Shown here one piece after another: positions 9,985-19,710 of a stretch of DNA of 64,000 nt. The notes under the pieces were generated by a model. The model saw only the letters and a list, made by a program, of their open reading frames with translations, had not been told where the DNA came from and did not search any database. The stretch lies in the NCBI GenBank assembly GCA_905221615.1, contig CAJNDT010000975.1, forward strand, positions 41,840 through 105,839. Direction: 5' to 3'. The DNA is from Symbiodinium sp. CCMP2592. Lineage: Eukaryota; Sar; Dinophyceae; Suessiales; Symbiodiniaceae. Position numbers and translations under genes: made by a program. The stretch's first letter is position 1; each line of letters begins with the position of its first letter.

Positions 9985-10029
9985 GCACTTGTGAGCCACA
10001 GGGATGTCACCGACTCATGCAAGGAATGT

Positions 10030-10062
10030 GGCACAGCCTCCGATAAGGTGTGGCACAGCCAC
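10030..10062. repeat. ACA-loop double hairpin 7
   Basis: GGC-ACA-GCC (10030-10038) and GTGGC-ACA-GCCAC (10050-10062), 11 nt apart. A third ACA motif at about 10071 (AGTCACAGTCC) has lost pairing. Confidence 0.8.
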
Positions 10063-10425
10063 CCAACTAGTCACAGTCCGAGATGTGTTGCCCACCTGCC
10101 CTGAGAAATTGATCTTGCAGCATGCCTGAACCCAGCTACTGCTGCATCATCGTTTGCTCTATCCTGCAATCCGAGGCCCCAGCTACCACATGGCACAAGC
10201 AGTCCCTGCTCGAGTGCCCTCTGCTGATGTTCTTTGTCTCCAGTCGTCCTGCGTTGCCTGAGCTTCGTGCTTGGTCATAAGACTCTGAAATGCTGTGCAT
10301 GCATACCGCAGCTGTCAGTTCGAACTGTCGATACAGTAGGCAGCAGCAGAAGTACAGCAGCTTGCTCTAAAGACATGCCTTGCATGCAGAAGCTAAGACT
10401 TCGGAACAAACTGCGACTCCGCGAA
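10063..10425. other. Intergenic, no gene seen
   Basis: About 360 bp between hairpin pairs 7 and 8 with no coding signal I trust; it probably contains the 5' end of the glycosyltransferase gene. Confidence 0.4.
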
Positions 10426-10460
10426 GAGCACAGCTCACTTCCTGGCCGCGTGTCACAGAC
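10426..10460. repeat. ACA-loop double hairpin 8
   Basis: GAGC-ACA-GCTC (10426-10436) and GTC-ACA-GAC (10452-10460), 15 nt apart, 28 bp upstream of the glycosyltransferase ATG. Confidence 0.75.
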
Positions 10461-11515
10461 TCTGGCCCATCAGCTAAAGCTGAGACCATGGACACCCCTC
10501 CCAGTTTGGGACCCTTTCTGGTGCTCAGCAATAGCACTTTGCAGCACATGCTGCGGGGACACACGTACGGAGTGTTCCCACTGCTGACGGGACAGGTCTT
10601 AAGCTGTCCAGGCGCCGCCCTCAACATCTCTGCCGGCAGCGTCCCCTCCATCATGGAGCTCCTCCACTGGCAATTCGGCCTCTTTGGGCCGCACCAATTC
10701 AAGGCGGCGGTTCAGAGTCAGCCGGTGGCCTCCATTTTGGAGAGCCACCTTGACGGACAAATCAACGTTCGCTTCATTCCGCTGTCAAGAAGCTTGCGCC
10801 CGGAGAAGCAAATCAATTATGACTACCTGATAGACGGCAGGGTCCAATATGGTTTTGCGGACAAGAACCTGCCCAATCAGGAAATCATGGATTTGGCACA
10901 GATGCCTGGTGTAGGAGGGGTAGAATGGCTCTACAACTCCAAGAATCTCCACTTCCGCCCCGATGTCGCGGACATCGTCATCCCGGCACTTGTCACAAGA
11001 GCCATTGAGGAAATGCGCAACACCCCAGGACTGCCTGTTCTCGTGGTTGCTGGCTGGAATGCTCGCCAGCAGGACATGCATGTCGAAATGCTCGCTGCCC
11101 AGGCTCTGTCACAATGCCGAACTGTCCGAGATCTTTCGGAGGTAGCCATGCAGTACGGACATGGCCCCTGGGGGATGCGCTTCACGCATCTCCCAGAATG
11201 GGAGGCCGCCCCCGTCCCGGCCCTCCTCTTCCAGACCTACGTCCACGACGACAAGCCGGAGCCAGCCCAAGTTGCGGCCAAAATGTTTGCTGGCTTCACC
11301 CGCAAATTCTGTGATGATGGTATCCTTCGGGCTACCCTGCGGCAACTTGCCGGAAAGTACGGCTCCAATCTGCTGGATCGCCTCAGTCAACCTGCTCATA
11401 GAGCAGACGTGTTCCGCTACGTCTACCACTACCAGCACGGCGGCCTCTACGTCGATATCAAATGTGGCTTTGTGGTACCCTGGGAACAGGTACTGAAGCT
11501 TCTAGCAGCAGATTG

Positions 11516-11562
11516 GAGCACAGCTCACTCGTACGAAGGCAGGTGAAGTGGGTCACAGACCC
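11516..11562. repeat. ACA-loop double hairpin 9, inside the glycosyltransferase frame
   Basis: GAGC-ACA-GCTC (11516-11526) and GGGTC-ACA-GACCC (11550-11562), with the longest gap of the set, 23 nt. The 47 bp unit shifts the reading frame (47 is not a multiple of 3) and brings a TGA at 11544-11546. Confidence 0.8.
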
Positions 11563-12051
11563 TCCCCACCTGGCCAACTCCCAAAGGAGTTCATGGTCAT
11601 GGCCATTGGAGTCAAAGGAGATCACATCTTTCAAGGCATCATCTATGGCAAGCCCAGGCACCCTTTGATGAGGGAAGCCATACAGCACGCCTTCAGCCGT
11701 CAGGTTATGACAGCGAAGGCGAACTTGCAATACATGACCTTCTGCAAATTTCTCTGGCAGATCTTGAGTCGAGACCTTGGTCACTCCCCTCAAGCGGGCT
11801 GGAATGTTTCCGCCAAATTTGGCCCCATCTACCTGTTCTCGGAGCGTTGGGACAAGCGCGTGAAGAACAAAAAGTACGACAACGATGGCCACTACTTTGT
11901 GACAGCCAACAACACGACAGTCGCCTACACCAGGTGCTGGAAGTGGCTGAAGGGATTTCAGGGAGACCCCACCACCAAAGAACGAACCGATCGTATGCTG
12001 CAGAGCCAGCTACCCGACATCTCCCTGGAAATCCAGTCTGATAGACCCGAA

Positions 12052-12087
12052 GAGCACAGCTCACCACAGCCACTTAGGTCACAGACC
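12052..12087. repeat. ACA-loop double hairpin 10, in frame within coding sequence
   Basis: GAGC-ACA-GCTC (12052-12062) and GGTC-ACA-GACC (12077-12087), 14 nt apart. The unit is 36 bp, so it keeps the frame and would encode EHSSPQPLRSQT. Confidence 0.8.
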
Positions 12088-12869
12088 ACGGCAACCGCCA
12101 CATCAGCTCCTCCTCCTCCCACTCAGGAGGATATTGAAACCTATGTGGCAGACAGCATCCAGCACAACTCCTTTGCAGAGATCATGGCCACGGTCCGTGA
12201 AACCCACCACTATAACCAAGATCTTACAGAGCAGGATGTGCTGGAGCTCATCCCTCGTGGATTAGGGCAAGTGGAAGTTTCAGGAGACATGTGGTTATGC
12301 TGTTTGCACTGTCGGAAGCACAACCGGCAGATACAATTCAGTACTGGCCACGGCCTCAAAAACCACTTTGTCACGCAGAAGCATGACCCGGCACCCAGCG
12401 CCTTGTCGGCATCCCACACACCTCTTCCTCCCCCTCCCCCAAAGCTCCCACAGGAGATTCCTCTCCCCCCCAGCAGAACCAGGACCAAAGGAACAGACAC
12501 AGCAGCCGGCTTTGAGCCGCCGCCTTCACCCCCGTGCCCTTTCACTTCCTCAGTAGCTGAAAAGGCGGCTTTCAAGGCAAGCCAGGCGGAAACACCGAAG
12601 GCGGCCCCAGCGCTTCCGGCTAAGGCCCCACCGTCCATGGTGCCCACCCCGTGCCCTCAGCCTCCAAATTCCTCCTCGGCAGCACCTGCTCCCCCTCCGG
12701 CTATCCCTGTTTCCCCGATCCCTCCGCACCCTCCCAAGTCCGCCTCTTCCCCAGCCCCTGCCACCCAGGCCGCTCCGCGTTCCCACACGCCCCCTCCTCC
12801 TTCTTCCCGTCCCCCGTCGGCGTATGAGCCTCCGGAAACCAATGCGGAACCCGTCGGCCGGCTCCACAA

Positions 12870-13658
12870 CAGACAGTACGTTACACGCGGCAGGAGCTGG
12901 CTCAACTGCTGAGCTCCCAGTCCCACCAGGACTGGATTCGGGCCTTGGCTTCCATTAATATCCTGGTGGCTCCGGTCATTCTTGGCGGTCTCACCAACCA
13001 TGAGCAACAGACCCTTTGGTCTACCAGGATGGAAGCACTCCGCGAAGTTCCCCCGCTATTCTCTGCCATCAAGTCGGTAAGGACGCAAACAGGCCTCACA
13101 TGGGACACCGCCATGTCGGTGAGGCGGGTCCTCACCAGCGATGGGAAGGTCACTATAGCCACAGGCGCGGGAGGAGCCTATCGCGAGCTGGATGCCCCCA
13201 CAAAGGTGCATGGCCTTATCCATGCCTGCTTCAACAAGATGTGGGACGAAAAGGCCTTTCAGCAGCACTTTCCCTCGTGGGTCGAGTTCAACATGATCGC
13301 CACCACCATCGTGGCAGTCTACAATGAGACGGCCAAATCAGCCGGACTCCCAGCTCGTGTCTTCAGGGTTAAACCTGACAAAAATGCCTACTCCATCATG
13401 AAGATGCGGATCCAGCACGACAAGGGGCACGAGGAGGACAAGCGCATGGCCAAACTGGCTGCTGCTGCCCCTAACAAGCGCCCACAGATGCAGGAGGCTG
13501 ACACAGAGGGCAAGCGACAGCGCGATGGACCCTCCTCTTCTTCCTCGACCCAGTGGGCCAGGCAGGCACGCTCATCTCAAGAAGACGACTGGGACTGGTG
13601 GCAGCAGTGGTCCTGGCACAGTTACTCTCAGCAGTGGCCGAAAGGTCATGACCAGTGA
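12870..13658 (+). CDS. C-terminal part or separate ORF: Trp/Gln/Ser-rich-tailed protein
   Basis: The frame with RYTRQELAQLLSSQSHQDW (from about 12879) joins ALASINILVAPVILGGLTNH and runs to 13658. It overlaps the last codons of the preceding frame, so it is either the true C-terminus after a one-base frameshift or a second gene. The middle (DAPTKVHGLIHACFNKMWDE) is helical, followed by a charged region (MKMRIQHDKGHEEDKRMAKL) and a tail rich in Ser, Asp, Trp and Gln (DDWDWWQQWSWHSYSQQW). Such tails are seen on gag-like or nucleic-acid-binding proteins, but I recognise no domain. Confidence 0.5.
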   Translation, partial: QTVRYTRQELAQLLSSQSHQDWIRALASINILVAPVILGGLTNHEQQTLWSTRMEALREVPPLFSAIKSVRTQTGLTWDTAMSVRRVLTSDGKVTIATGAGGAYRELDAPTKVHGLIHACFNKMWDEKAFQQHFPSWVEFNMIATTIVAVYNETAKSAGLPARVFRVKPDKNAYSIMKMRIQHDKGHEEDKRMAKLAAAAPNKRPQMQEADTEGKRQRDGPSSSSSTQWARQARSSQEDDWDWWQQWSWHSYSQQWPKGHDQ

Positions 13659-13670
13659 GGGCAGAAATAT

Positions 13671-13703
13671 GTCACAGACTCTTTGATCCCTTATGTCACA
13701 GAC
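13671..13703. repeat. ACA-loop double hairpin 11
   Basis: GTC-ACA-GAC (13671-13679) and GTC-ACA-GAC (13695-13703), 15 nt apart, 12 bp after the preceding stop codon. This is the last member of the cluster. Confidence 0.65.
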
Positions 13704-14084
13704 TCAGGGAATTCGGCACTCTTCCGACGCTTAGCAATTCTCTTCGGAAGCCTGTGAACCGCGTGCTAACCTCGCTTAAAACAGCACTTCGCTGCTTCAG
13801 CGAGCTGCCCACGTCAAAGCTGCCCACAGCCTCACTCCACCGGAGTTGCTTTCAGGTACATGCGGTCATGGGCAAATGACCCTTACGGCCTTCTGTCTTC
13901 AACATGAGTAATCCGTGTGGGACGCCACAAGACGGATACTCCAGGTGTCGGCTTCGTCTAAGGTACGGCCTACTTGTTGTGACAGGTGCACAGATGGACG
14001 CGTCTGTTCACTCCAAGGTGTCGGAGGAGGAAGCTTTTGTAGCAGTAGTCTGTCAAGTTCGAGCTGATTAGAGAGGTATGAGCG
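13704..14084. other. Intergenic, no gene seen
   Basis: About 380 bp between the last ACA double hairpin and the first LINE-derived sequence. No coding or RNA signal was recognised. Confidence 0.4.
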
Positions 14085-14171
14085 ATGCATGCTAGAAGCA
14101 GTTTCACGAGTGCACGAGACCAAAGGCGCCCGCAAAGCGCAGAGCACGCTCGCGCAGCGTTCAATTGAAAA
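14085..14171 (+). mobile_element. 3' end remnant of an older LINE copy
   Basis: The sequence CGCAGCGTTCAATTGAAAA followed by TAG triplets repeats the 3' end of both full LINE copies (CACAGCGTTCAATTGAAAA at about 28941 and 35117). Similarity extends upstream in diverged form (AGTTTCAC, AGTGCAC, CGCCCGC, GCAGAGC). It lies head-to-tail directly before LINE copy 1, separated only by a short (TAG)n tract (14172-14194). Confidence 0.65.
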
Positions 14172-14482
14172 AATAGTAGTAGTAGTAACAGTAGCCGCCA
14201 CGGCTCAGACGTTTTGGAAGTTTTGCGCTGGCTTTCGAACAGGCTCTGGATTCCAACCTTGCGTTGCTAGAGGTCTCAAACAGGCCTCTCTCCGAACGAC
14301 TAAGGGTTGGTTCCTCACGCTGAGCCATGTGCCATGTGCCAACAGTTTGCGTCTGAGCCGCCAGGTCCCAATTCCTGGACCCAGTACCCTGTCTCAACAC
14401 GGGCCCACTGGGCAGGCGGTAGGGTTTCCACTAGCCGCGTGGTGGAGGGAGTCACTCGGCTTGCCTTGTGACGAAATAGCGG

Positions 14483-17400
14483 ATGGCGCTGCTCCCAGTG
14501 CACTCACAAAATTATTCTCAGATCAGGAAGAATTCTTTCAAGCATGTTTGCCGACAGGTGGCTGCAAGCCAGCAGCCTGTTTCTTACCGAGGTCAGGTTC
14601 TGACCCCAGCTCTTCTCAGGCGCATGGGCAACTGCCCACCGCAGCCGGGCTCCAAGCAGTCTTTTGCACCACGATCTCGGGCAGGACAGGCCACCAGGCC
14701 TCTCCGAGTACTGTCCTGGAATGCAGGCCATCTTGGCCAGCAACAATGGTCGGAAGTCAAATCATGGCTCTCCACTGAGGCACACCACACCTGTGATGTG
14801 TTCGTCCTGCAGGAGACCCACTGGCAGGCTACGGCCGAATTTAGTGTTGCAGGCTGGTACTGCATCTCGTCTGCTTCTGCTGCAGATCCGAAGGCCTCTA
14901 GACGAAAGCAACGCGGGGGCAAGGCCCATAAACAGTCACCTGCAGAGGCAATGCCTAATGACGATAAGATGACCCCACCCCGCAAGGAGCCCTCAACAAC
15001 TCGCGCGGACGGGGTTATGGTTTTCCTGTCCCCACACATACTGCCCAAAAGTGTGCGCTGGCAGGAACATGTCATAGGCAGAGCCCTGGAGGTCAGGTTT
15101 GACTGGCACGGGGCCCGCATCAACCTGGTTGCTGTGTATCAACACGTCTGGTCACCGGCCAAGCAGGTACAGACCAATCGTCAGGACAGAGCACATGTCC
15201 TGAAGGCTCTTAGCAGATGCGTGCAACGCGTGCCGCACAGGGACACGCTTATCCTGGCAGGAGATTTCAATAGTTCCTTGCAAAAGCAGCCTAGGCTGGT
15301 TGGTCCAGAGATCATTAGCCCACAGGAACCGAGATCTGATGAGCCAGAGCTTACCAACTTTCTGCTTAATCATCGCTTGGTTGCCCTCAACACGTGGAGG
15401 CCTCAGCCGCCACATACGTTTCAGCAAGGGGATACGCGCACTCAAATTGACTTTGTGCTTACGAGGGAGGTCTCTGCTGGAGGAGCTGCCAAAAACTCTA
15501 CGCCGCTGGCAGCTTTCCCGCTTGGAAGCTGGAAGAAAGGCGGGCACTTACCCATCAGTGCAGCTGTCAAACCAGTTCGGCACTGGAACCTGCCAGCCCC
15601 TCAGATACAGCAGCATCATTATGACACCGCTGCTCTGCAAGCGGCTGTCAGGGACAACACGCTGCCAGCTCAGCACATGCTCGAGTGGGTTACAGCACGA
15701 CTCACTCCGGACATGCAGCCGGCGTCATGGGATCGCCTCCTTGGCGAAGCCGCATCCAGGTTTTTCCCTAAGACCCCAGTGGCAATGCCAGATAGTCCGG
15801 AGACGAGCCTTGCCAGACGCATGTGGCGCTCGGCGCGTGGGAGCAATGCTCACCCCAGTGCGGAGCCATCGCCGGAGGATGAAGCCCGGCAGAGGCTGTG
15901 TGATCAGCATAAACAGGCGGTTAAGCAGGCTCGCAAGGACCAGACCAAACGGTTTCTTGCTGAGGTTGATCAGGCTCTGAGCCAGGGCGATCAGCACCTG
16001 GCATATCAGACTCTTAAGCACCTCCGGCCGTGGAAACCGGCTTTGAAAGCTCAGCTTAAGGACGCGCACGGCTTCCTGCTCAGTCCTGCAAACGAACTGG
16101 ATGAACTGGGGAAGTATGCAACTAAGGTCTTTGCGGCGCACCCACAGCTCCCGTCTGATTCGGGACTCCTGCCCCTATTGCCACAGACCAAGTTAGCAAA
16201 ACATATTGCCTCGATCAAGCCTAGCAAGGCAGTTCCGAAAGGAGCGGCACCGGCCGCAGCCTGGAAGCTCTGTGCTCAGCCGATCTCTGCGGCGCTTTCA
16301 CAATACTGTTCAAGCCTGACGCAGGACCAGTCACTGGACGACGATCTGACTCGCGCAGATCTCTGCTTAATCCCCAAACCGGGCAAGCCGGCTGACAAGC
16401 CTTCACAACTCAGGCCGCTGGGCATTCTTCGCCCGGATGCTAAAGGACTGGCGGGCACGGCCAAGGAGCTCCTGGAGCCTTTCACGCTGCCATACATGAA
16501 GCCTCTACCCCAGTTTGCATACCTCCCTGGGAGAGGTCTTTCGGATGCACAGAGCAGAGTGGTTCAGCATTTAAGGGAAGCAAGGCAGCTCTGTCGCAAT
16601 GCGAATCTCACCCGAGCGGATCAGCAGCGGGGACAATGTCCTGTAGGTCTCGTCGGCGGCATCACTTTCGCACTAGACCTGTCACAGGCATTCGACACTG
16701 TGTCCCGAAGTGAGATCTTGTCCCTGCTAGATGAGCTGGGCGCGGATCCCCCGCTTAAGAAACTCATACACGGCCTTCATCATCGATCTAAATACAGACT
16801 TCATTCTCAGGGGGCCTACAAGGACGTGGAAACTACCACTGGCATCAAACAAGGCTGCAAGTTGGCCCCCACGCTGTTTTCCGTGCTCACAGGCCGCCTC
16901 CTTCATAGACTGATAGACGCATTTGGCTGGGACAATGTCCGCAGATACTTTACAGGTTACGCGGACGACTTCACCATGCATCGCACCATCCGCAGCCAAG
17001 CAGACGTGGACGCTGCTCACAAGATGATCCTACAGCTTCTGTCGGAGGTGACGAAACTGGGATTACGCGTCAACCCGGCCAAATGTGCCATGCTAGTCAA
17101 GCTTAACGGCAGAGAGGCGGAAGCCGTGCTTCAGAAGCACACCTGCTGGCTGCCCGACTCGACGGGCACACTACAGCGGCATTGGCGACTGGGCAAGCAC
17201 AGATCCTTCCCTGCATACAAACTTGAGGCGCAAATCAAGTACCTGGGCATCCAAATTTCCTATGGGAACTTTGAAATGCAGACGCTGCGATTCCGCATAG
17301 CGGAGGCTGCCAAAAAGCTCCAGCAGGTCAAGCGATTCGTCTACAATCGCCGCACCGCGGGGCCAATGGCCAGGCTAAAGGTCTGGTTCACCACCGTTTG

Positions 17401-19423
17401 GGCCACCTTGGTCACGGGACTCCCCGAAGTCGGCCTCACGGAGGAGACGGCCAGGCATCTTAGAGGCTGGTATGCACACAAGATACGCTCGGTCCTCAAT
17501 CAGCCTGCACACGTCGGCCACACACCTACAGCTGACCTGTACCGACTATATTCAATCCAAGACCCGGTAGCCAAAATCCAAACAAGGATGGCTTCTAGAC
17601 TCAAGCGGTTGTGCAAGAGAACAGCCCCCTCCGAAGCCACCACTACAGCCCTGCCTGCACACACTCCCAGTGAACCCTCAGCGACGCGGGGCCCATGGGC
17701 CAGGCTGAGTCCACCAGCGACGGGCCTAGCAACACACCAGCAGCCGTCTGAACCACATACATACGGTGACGTCACGCAACTGAGCCACGTCGTACAGGAC
17801 CTACAGGACATGCTGAGAGAGGTGGAAAACCTCCCGGCGAGCACCGAGGCCTCACAGCAGCGGCTACACGCCTGCCCTCACTGCGAGTCGGGTTTTGTCT
17901 CTGCACATGGCTTACACATGCACGTCACGCGAATGCATCGCGAGCACGTGCAAAGGTACATTCCCCCCTCCTTTGATCGCAGTCGGCACTCCAAGGATGG
18001 TCTACCTGTATGTTCTGCATGCGACAAGGCTTTCCATCAATGGAAAGGCCTACGTGACCATCTCTTATCGGGGGCCTGCACGCAGCCGGAACGACTGCGT
18101 CAGATCTCTCTCACCACTGAGGAACAGATGCAGGGTCAGGCCCTCCAGGGCCTGGCGGCCTTTCGCGCCAAGGTGCAGAGTTCGCCCAGCAACAAACTCA
18201 GTGCCATTGCCACCCGGCCAGAGGCTCAGGAGCTTAAGCATCGGTGCATTTTGTGCGGTTTTTGGACCCCGGACCATACCAAGATGAAGAATCATCAACG
18301 ACAGGCCCATGCACAAGCATGGCAGCGAGATGGTCCGGCAGCACTTCAGCTTTGCAAGGCCTATTCTGTGCAGATGATAAAGGGGCACCCCTGCCCCTTT
18401 TGCAGGCTGCCGGTCTATGACAAACGCAAACACCCTGAGCAATGCATTGTCCTGTTTCAGGTTCTGCTTGGGTGGCACAAGGTGCAAGGCACGGACAAGA
18501 TGCGGGAACAATGTTCCAAGCCTCATCCCAAGACCGCGGTGACAATGTCACTTAGTGGCTTTTTTGGGGCTGCAGACAAGCCAGCTACCGCGGCTGCATC
18601 ACCCACTGTTGCCATGGCAACGACGGGCGCCGTCGGCAGCACTCTCCCGCCAGGCCTGTATTCTCGTATGCGACACATGGTGAACTCGGGTAACACCTGC
18701 TATGTCAATGCGACCATTCAGGCCCTACTAGCCGCGCTAGACTCTGCGTCCAATGTAGCGGAACTGGGACCACTGGTCCAACACTGCATCAACCCGGAAG
18801 CGGATCCAATGGATACGAGGCACATAAACCCTCCAAGCCTATTCGCTCTCCGGTCCTTAGTGCCTAGATGGCGATTCGATGGCCGTCAACAAGACGCCTC
18901 CGAATTTGTCACATACATGCTAGAGCACAACACGGGGACTCTGCAACCCGCTCGCTGGGAAGGACGCACTAATGGAGTGCCGGAAAGTGAGGATGACGGC
19001 CTCACGCCGTTGCTGCTGCCCCTTTCCTCAGCCTGTCGTACACTGCAGCAGGCCTGCACGGCATGGTATGACCACACGTTCCAGCGCGCCCTGGCATGGG
19101 CCCCTGACATCCTGCCAGTCACAATCGCTCGATGGATGGACGGCACAAAACGACGCACCCCGCTGGACCTGCGCAGGCACCTCTCAATGCCGTCTTGGAT
19201 TGAGGGTCAGGGCCGGCAATGGCATCAATATGCAGTCATTTCGGGAGTTTTTCACATAGGTGCTGACATACACTCCGGCCACTACCGGTCCTTCTGGATT
19301 CACCCAAATGGAGGCGCGCTGTATGTGGGGGATGATGCCACCCGCCCATACCCAGCCTCGGCCTCAGATCGCAAACATGTTATGGAAGACTGCTACCTCC
19401 TTTTCTTGAGAAGACAGGAGTGA
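14483..19423 (+). CDS. LINE polyprotein: endonuclease, reverse transcriptase, zinc fingers, USP-like protease
   Basis: 1646 residues from the first ATG (MALLPVHSQNYSQIRKNSFK). Domains in order: AP-endonuclease-like nuclease (LSWNAGHL at about 75, LQETHW at about 105, AGDFN at about 260, IDFVL at about 320; the final SDH motif reads GGH, so its Asp is absent); reverse transcriptase (ALDLSQAFDT at about 730, GIKQGCKLAPTLFSVLTGRL, YADDF with Asp828 and Asp829); C2H2/C2HC-like fingers from about 1131 (CPHC...H, CSAC...H, CILC...H, CPFC); then a ubiquitin-specific-protease-like domain from about 1390 (NSGNTCYVNATIQALL with Cys1406, QQDASEFVTYML, HSGHYRSF with His1600, VGDDAT, CYLLFL). Nuclease and RT would act in target-primed reverse transcription. 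The USP-like part is predicted to cleave ubiquitin-like conjugates; this is inferred from its motifs. Confidence 0.9.
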   Translation: MALLPVHSQNYSQIRKNSFKHVCRQVAASQQPVSYRGQVLTPALLRRMGNCPPQPGSKQSFAPRSRAGQATRPLRVLSWNAGHLGQQQWSEVKSWLSTEAHHTCDVFVLQETHWQATAEFSVAGWYCISSASAADPKASRRKQRGGKAHKQSPAEAMPNDDKMTPPRKEPSTTRADGVMVFLSPHILPKSVRWQEHVIGRALEVRFDWHGARINLVAVYQHVWSPAKQVQTNRQDRAHVLKALSRCVQRVPHRDTLILAGDFNSSLQKQPRLVGPEIISPQEPRSDEPELTNFLLNHRLVALNTWRPQPPHTFQQGDTRTQIDFVLTREVSAGGAAKNSTPLAAFPLGSWKKGGHLPISAAVKPVRHWNLPAPQIQQHHYDTAALQAAVRDNTLPAQHMLEWVTARLTPDMQPASWDRLLGEAASRFFPKTPVAMPDSPETSLARRMWRSARGSNAHPSAEPSPEDEARQRLCDQHKQAVKQARKDQTKRFLAEVDQALSQGDQHLAYQTLKHLRPWKPALKAQLKDAHGFLLSPANELDELGKYATKVFAAHPQLPSDSGLLPLLPQTKLAKHIASIKPSKAVPKGAAPAAAWKLCAQPISAALSQYCSSLTQDQSLDDDLTRADLCLIPKPGKPADKPSQLRPLGILRPDAKGLAGTAKELLEPFTLPYMKPLPQFAYLPGRGLSDAQSRVVQHLREARQLCRNANLTRADQQRGQCPVGLVGGITFALDLSQAFDTVSRSEILSLLDELGADPPLKKLIHGLHHRSKYRLHSQGAYKDVETTTGIKQGCKLAPTLFSVLTGRLLHRLIDAFGWDNVRRYFTGYADDFTMHRTIRSQADVDAAHKMILQLLSEVTKLGLRVNPAKCAMLVKLNGREAEAVLQKHTCWLPDSTGTLQRHWRLGKHRSFPAYKLEAQIKYLGIQISYGNFEMQTLRFRIAEAAKKLQQVKRFVYNRRTAGPMARLKVWFTTVWATLVTGLPEVGLTEETARHLRGWYAHKIRSVLNQPAHVGHTPTADLYRLYSIQDPVAKIQTRMASRLKRLCKRTAPSEATTTALPAHTPSEPSATRGPWARLSPPATGLATHQQPSEPHTYGDVTQLSHVVQDLQDMLREVENLPASTEASQQRLHACPHCESGFVSAHGLHMHVTRMHREHVQRYIPPSFDRSRHSKDGLPVCSACDKAFHQWKGLRDHLLSGACTQPERLRQISLTTEEQMQGQALQGLAAFRAKVQSSPSNKLSAIATRPEAQELKHRCILCGFWTPDHTKMKNHQRQAHAQAWQRDGPAALQLCKAYSVQMIKGHPCPFCRLPVYDKRKHPEQCIVLFQVLLGWHKVQGTDKMREQCSKPHPKTAVTMSLSGFFGAADKPATAAASPTVAMATTGAVGSTLPPGLYSRMRHMVNSGNTCYVNATIQALLAALDSASNVAELGPLVQHCINPEADPMDTRHINPPSLFALRSLVPRWRFDGRQQDASEFVTYMLEHNTGTLQPARWEGRTNGVPESEDDGLTPLLLPLSSACRTLQQACTAWYDHTFQRALAWAPDILPVTIARWMDGTKRRTPLDLRRHLSMPSWIEGQGRQWHQYAVISGVFHIGADIHSGHYRSFWIHPNGGALYVGDDATRPYPASASDRKHVMEDCYLLFLRRQE

Positions 19424-19520
19424 CTCTGACTCACCCTCAAGGGGTGAGTGCTGGCCCTCCAAACCTAGGAATGCGTGCACCAATAGGGTGCCTGTGCGTG
19501 GGAAGGCCGGACCCCACAAT
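19424..19520 (+). other. LINE copy 1 3' UTR, proximal part
   Basis: It begins with an imperfect inverted repeat (ACTCACC-CTCAAG-GGGTGAGT) just after the stop codon and is identical to the start of the copy 2 3' UTR. It ends exactly where the DIRS-like element begins (ACCCCACAAT at 19511-19520). Confidence 0.75.
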
Positions 19521-19710
19521 GAACTATCTCCGCGCGTGCACGGATGAGTTTTTATTTTCCCTGCAAAACAAATTTATTTCGCTTTCGAAATAAATTAGGG
19601 CATGTGTGTGACAGTTCTCATGTGAGCTATGTTAAGAGTGTTTCTCACGAAACATTTCTGCTCAAGGGAGAGGTGGGTGGGACCCCCAAAGTTTTGTAGA
19701 ATTTTTCGTC
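19521..19710 (+). repeat. DIRS-like split direct repeat A1
   Basis: 190 bp beginning GAACTATCTCCGCGCGTGCA and ending AATTTTTCGTC, repeated as A2 at 27785-27974. It contains AAATAAATT and a palindromic TTTCGCTTTCGAAA stretch. Confidence 0.95.

Larger units (their letters stand above)
10488..12912 (+). pseudogene. GT32-like glycosyltransferase with Pro-rich and zinc-finger-like tail, split by a double hairpin
   Basis: ATG at 10488 (MDTPPSLGPFLVLSNSTLQH). The frame is open to 11546, but homologous-looking sequence leaves it at about 11515 and resumes in another frame from about 11563 to 12912. The core LFQTYVHDDKP, then HRADVFRYVYHYQHGGLYVD and, after the break, GDHIFQGIIYGKPRHPLMRE is the layout of GT32 sugar transferases (the Gly_transf_sug group), which normally act in the Golgi. 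The DxD position reads DIK. The interruption is double hairpin 9. Downstream come a C2H2-like finger (CLHC at about 12307, HxxxxxH near 12362-12382) and a long Pro/Ala-rich linker. Near 12870-12895 the frame changes again into the following ORF. It could be a pseudogene or a gene with tiny introns. Confidence 0.6.

Noticed and set aside
14089-14778. 229-residue frame overlapping the start of the LINE ORF (also 29095-29709)
   Set aside because: It runs out of frame through the endonuclease coding sequence; its upstream part is the 5' UTR and no domain is seen.
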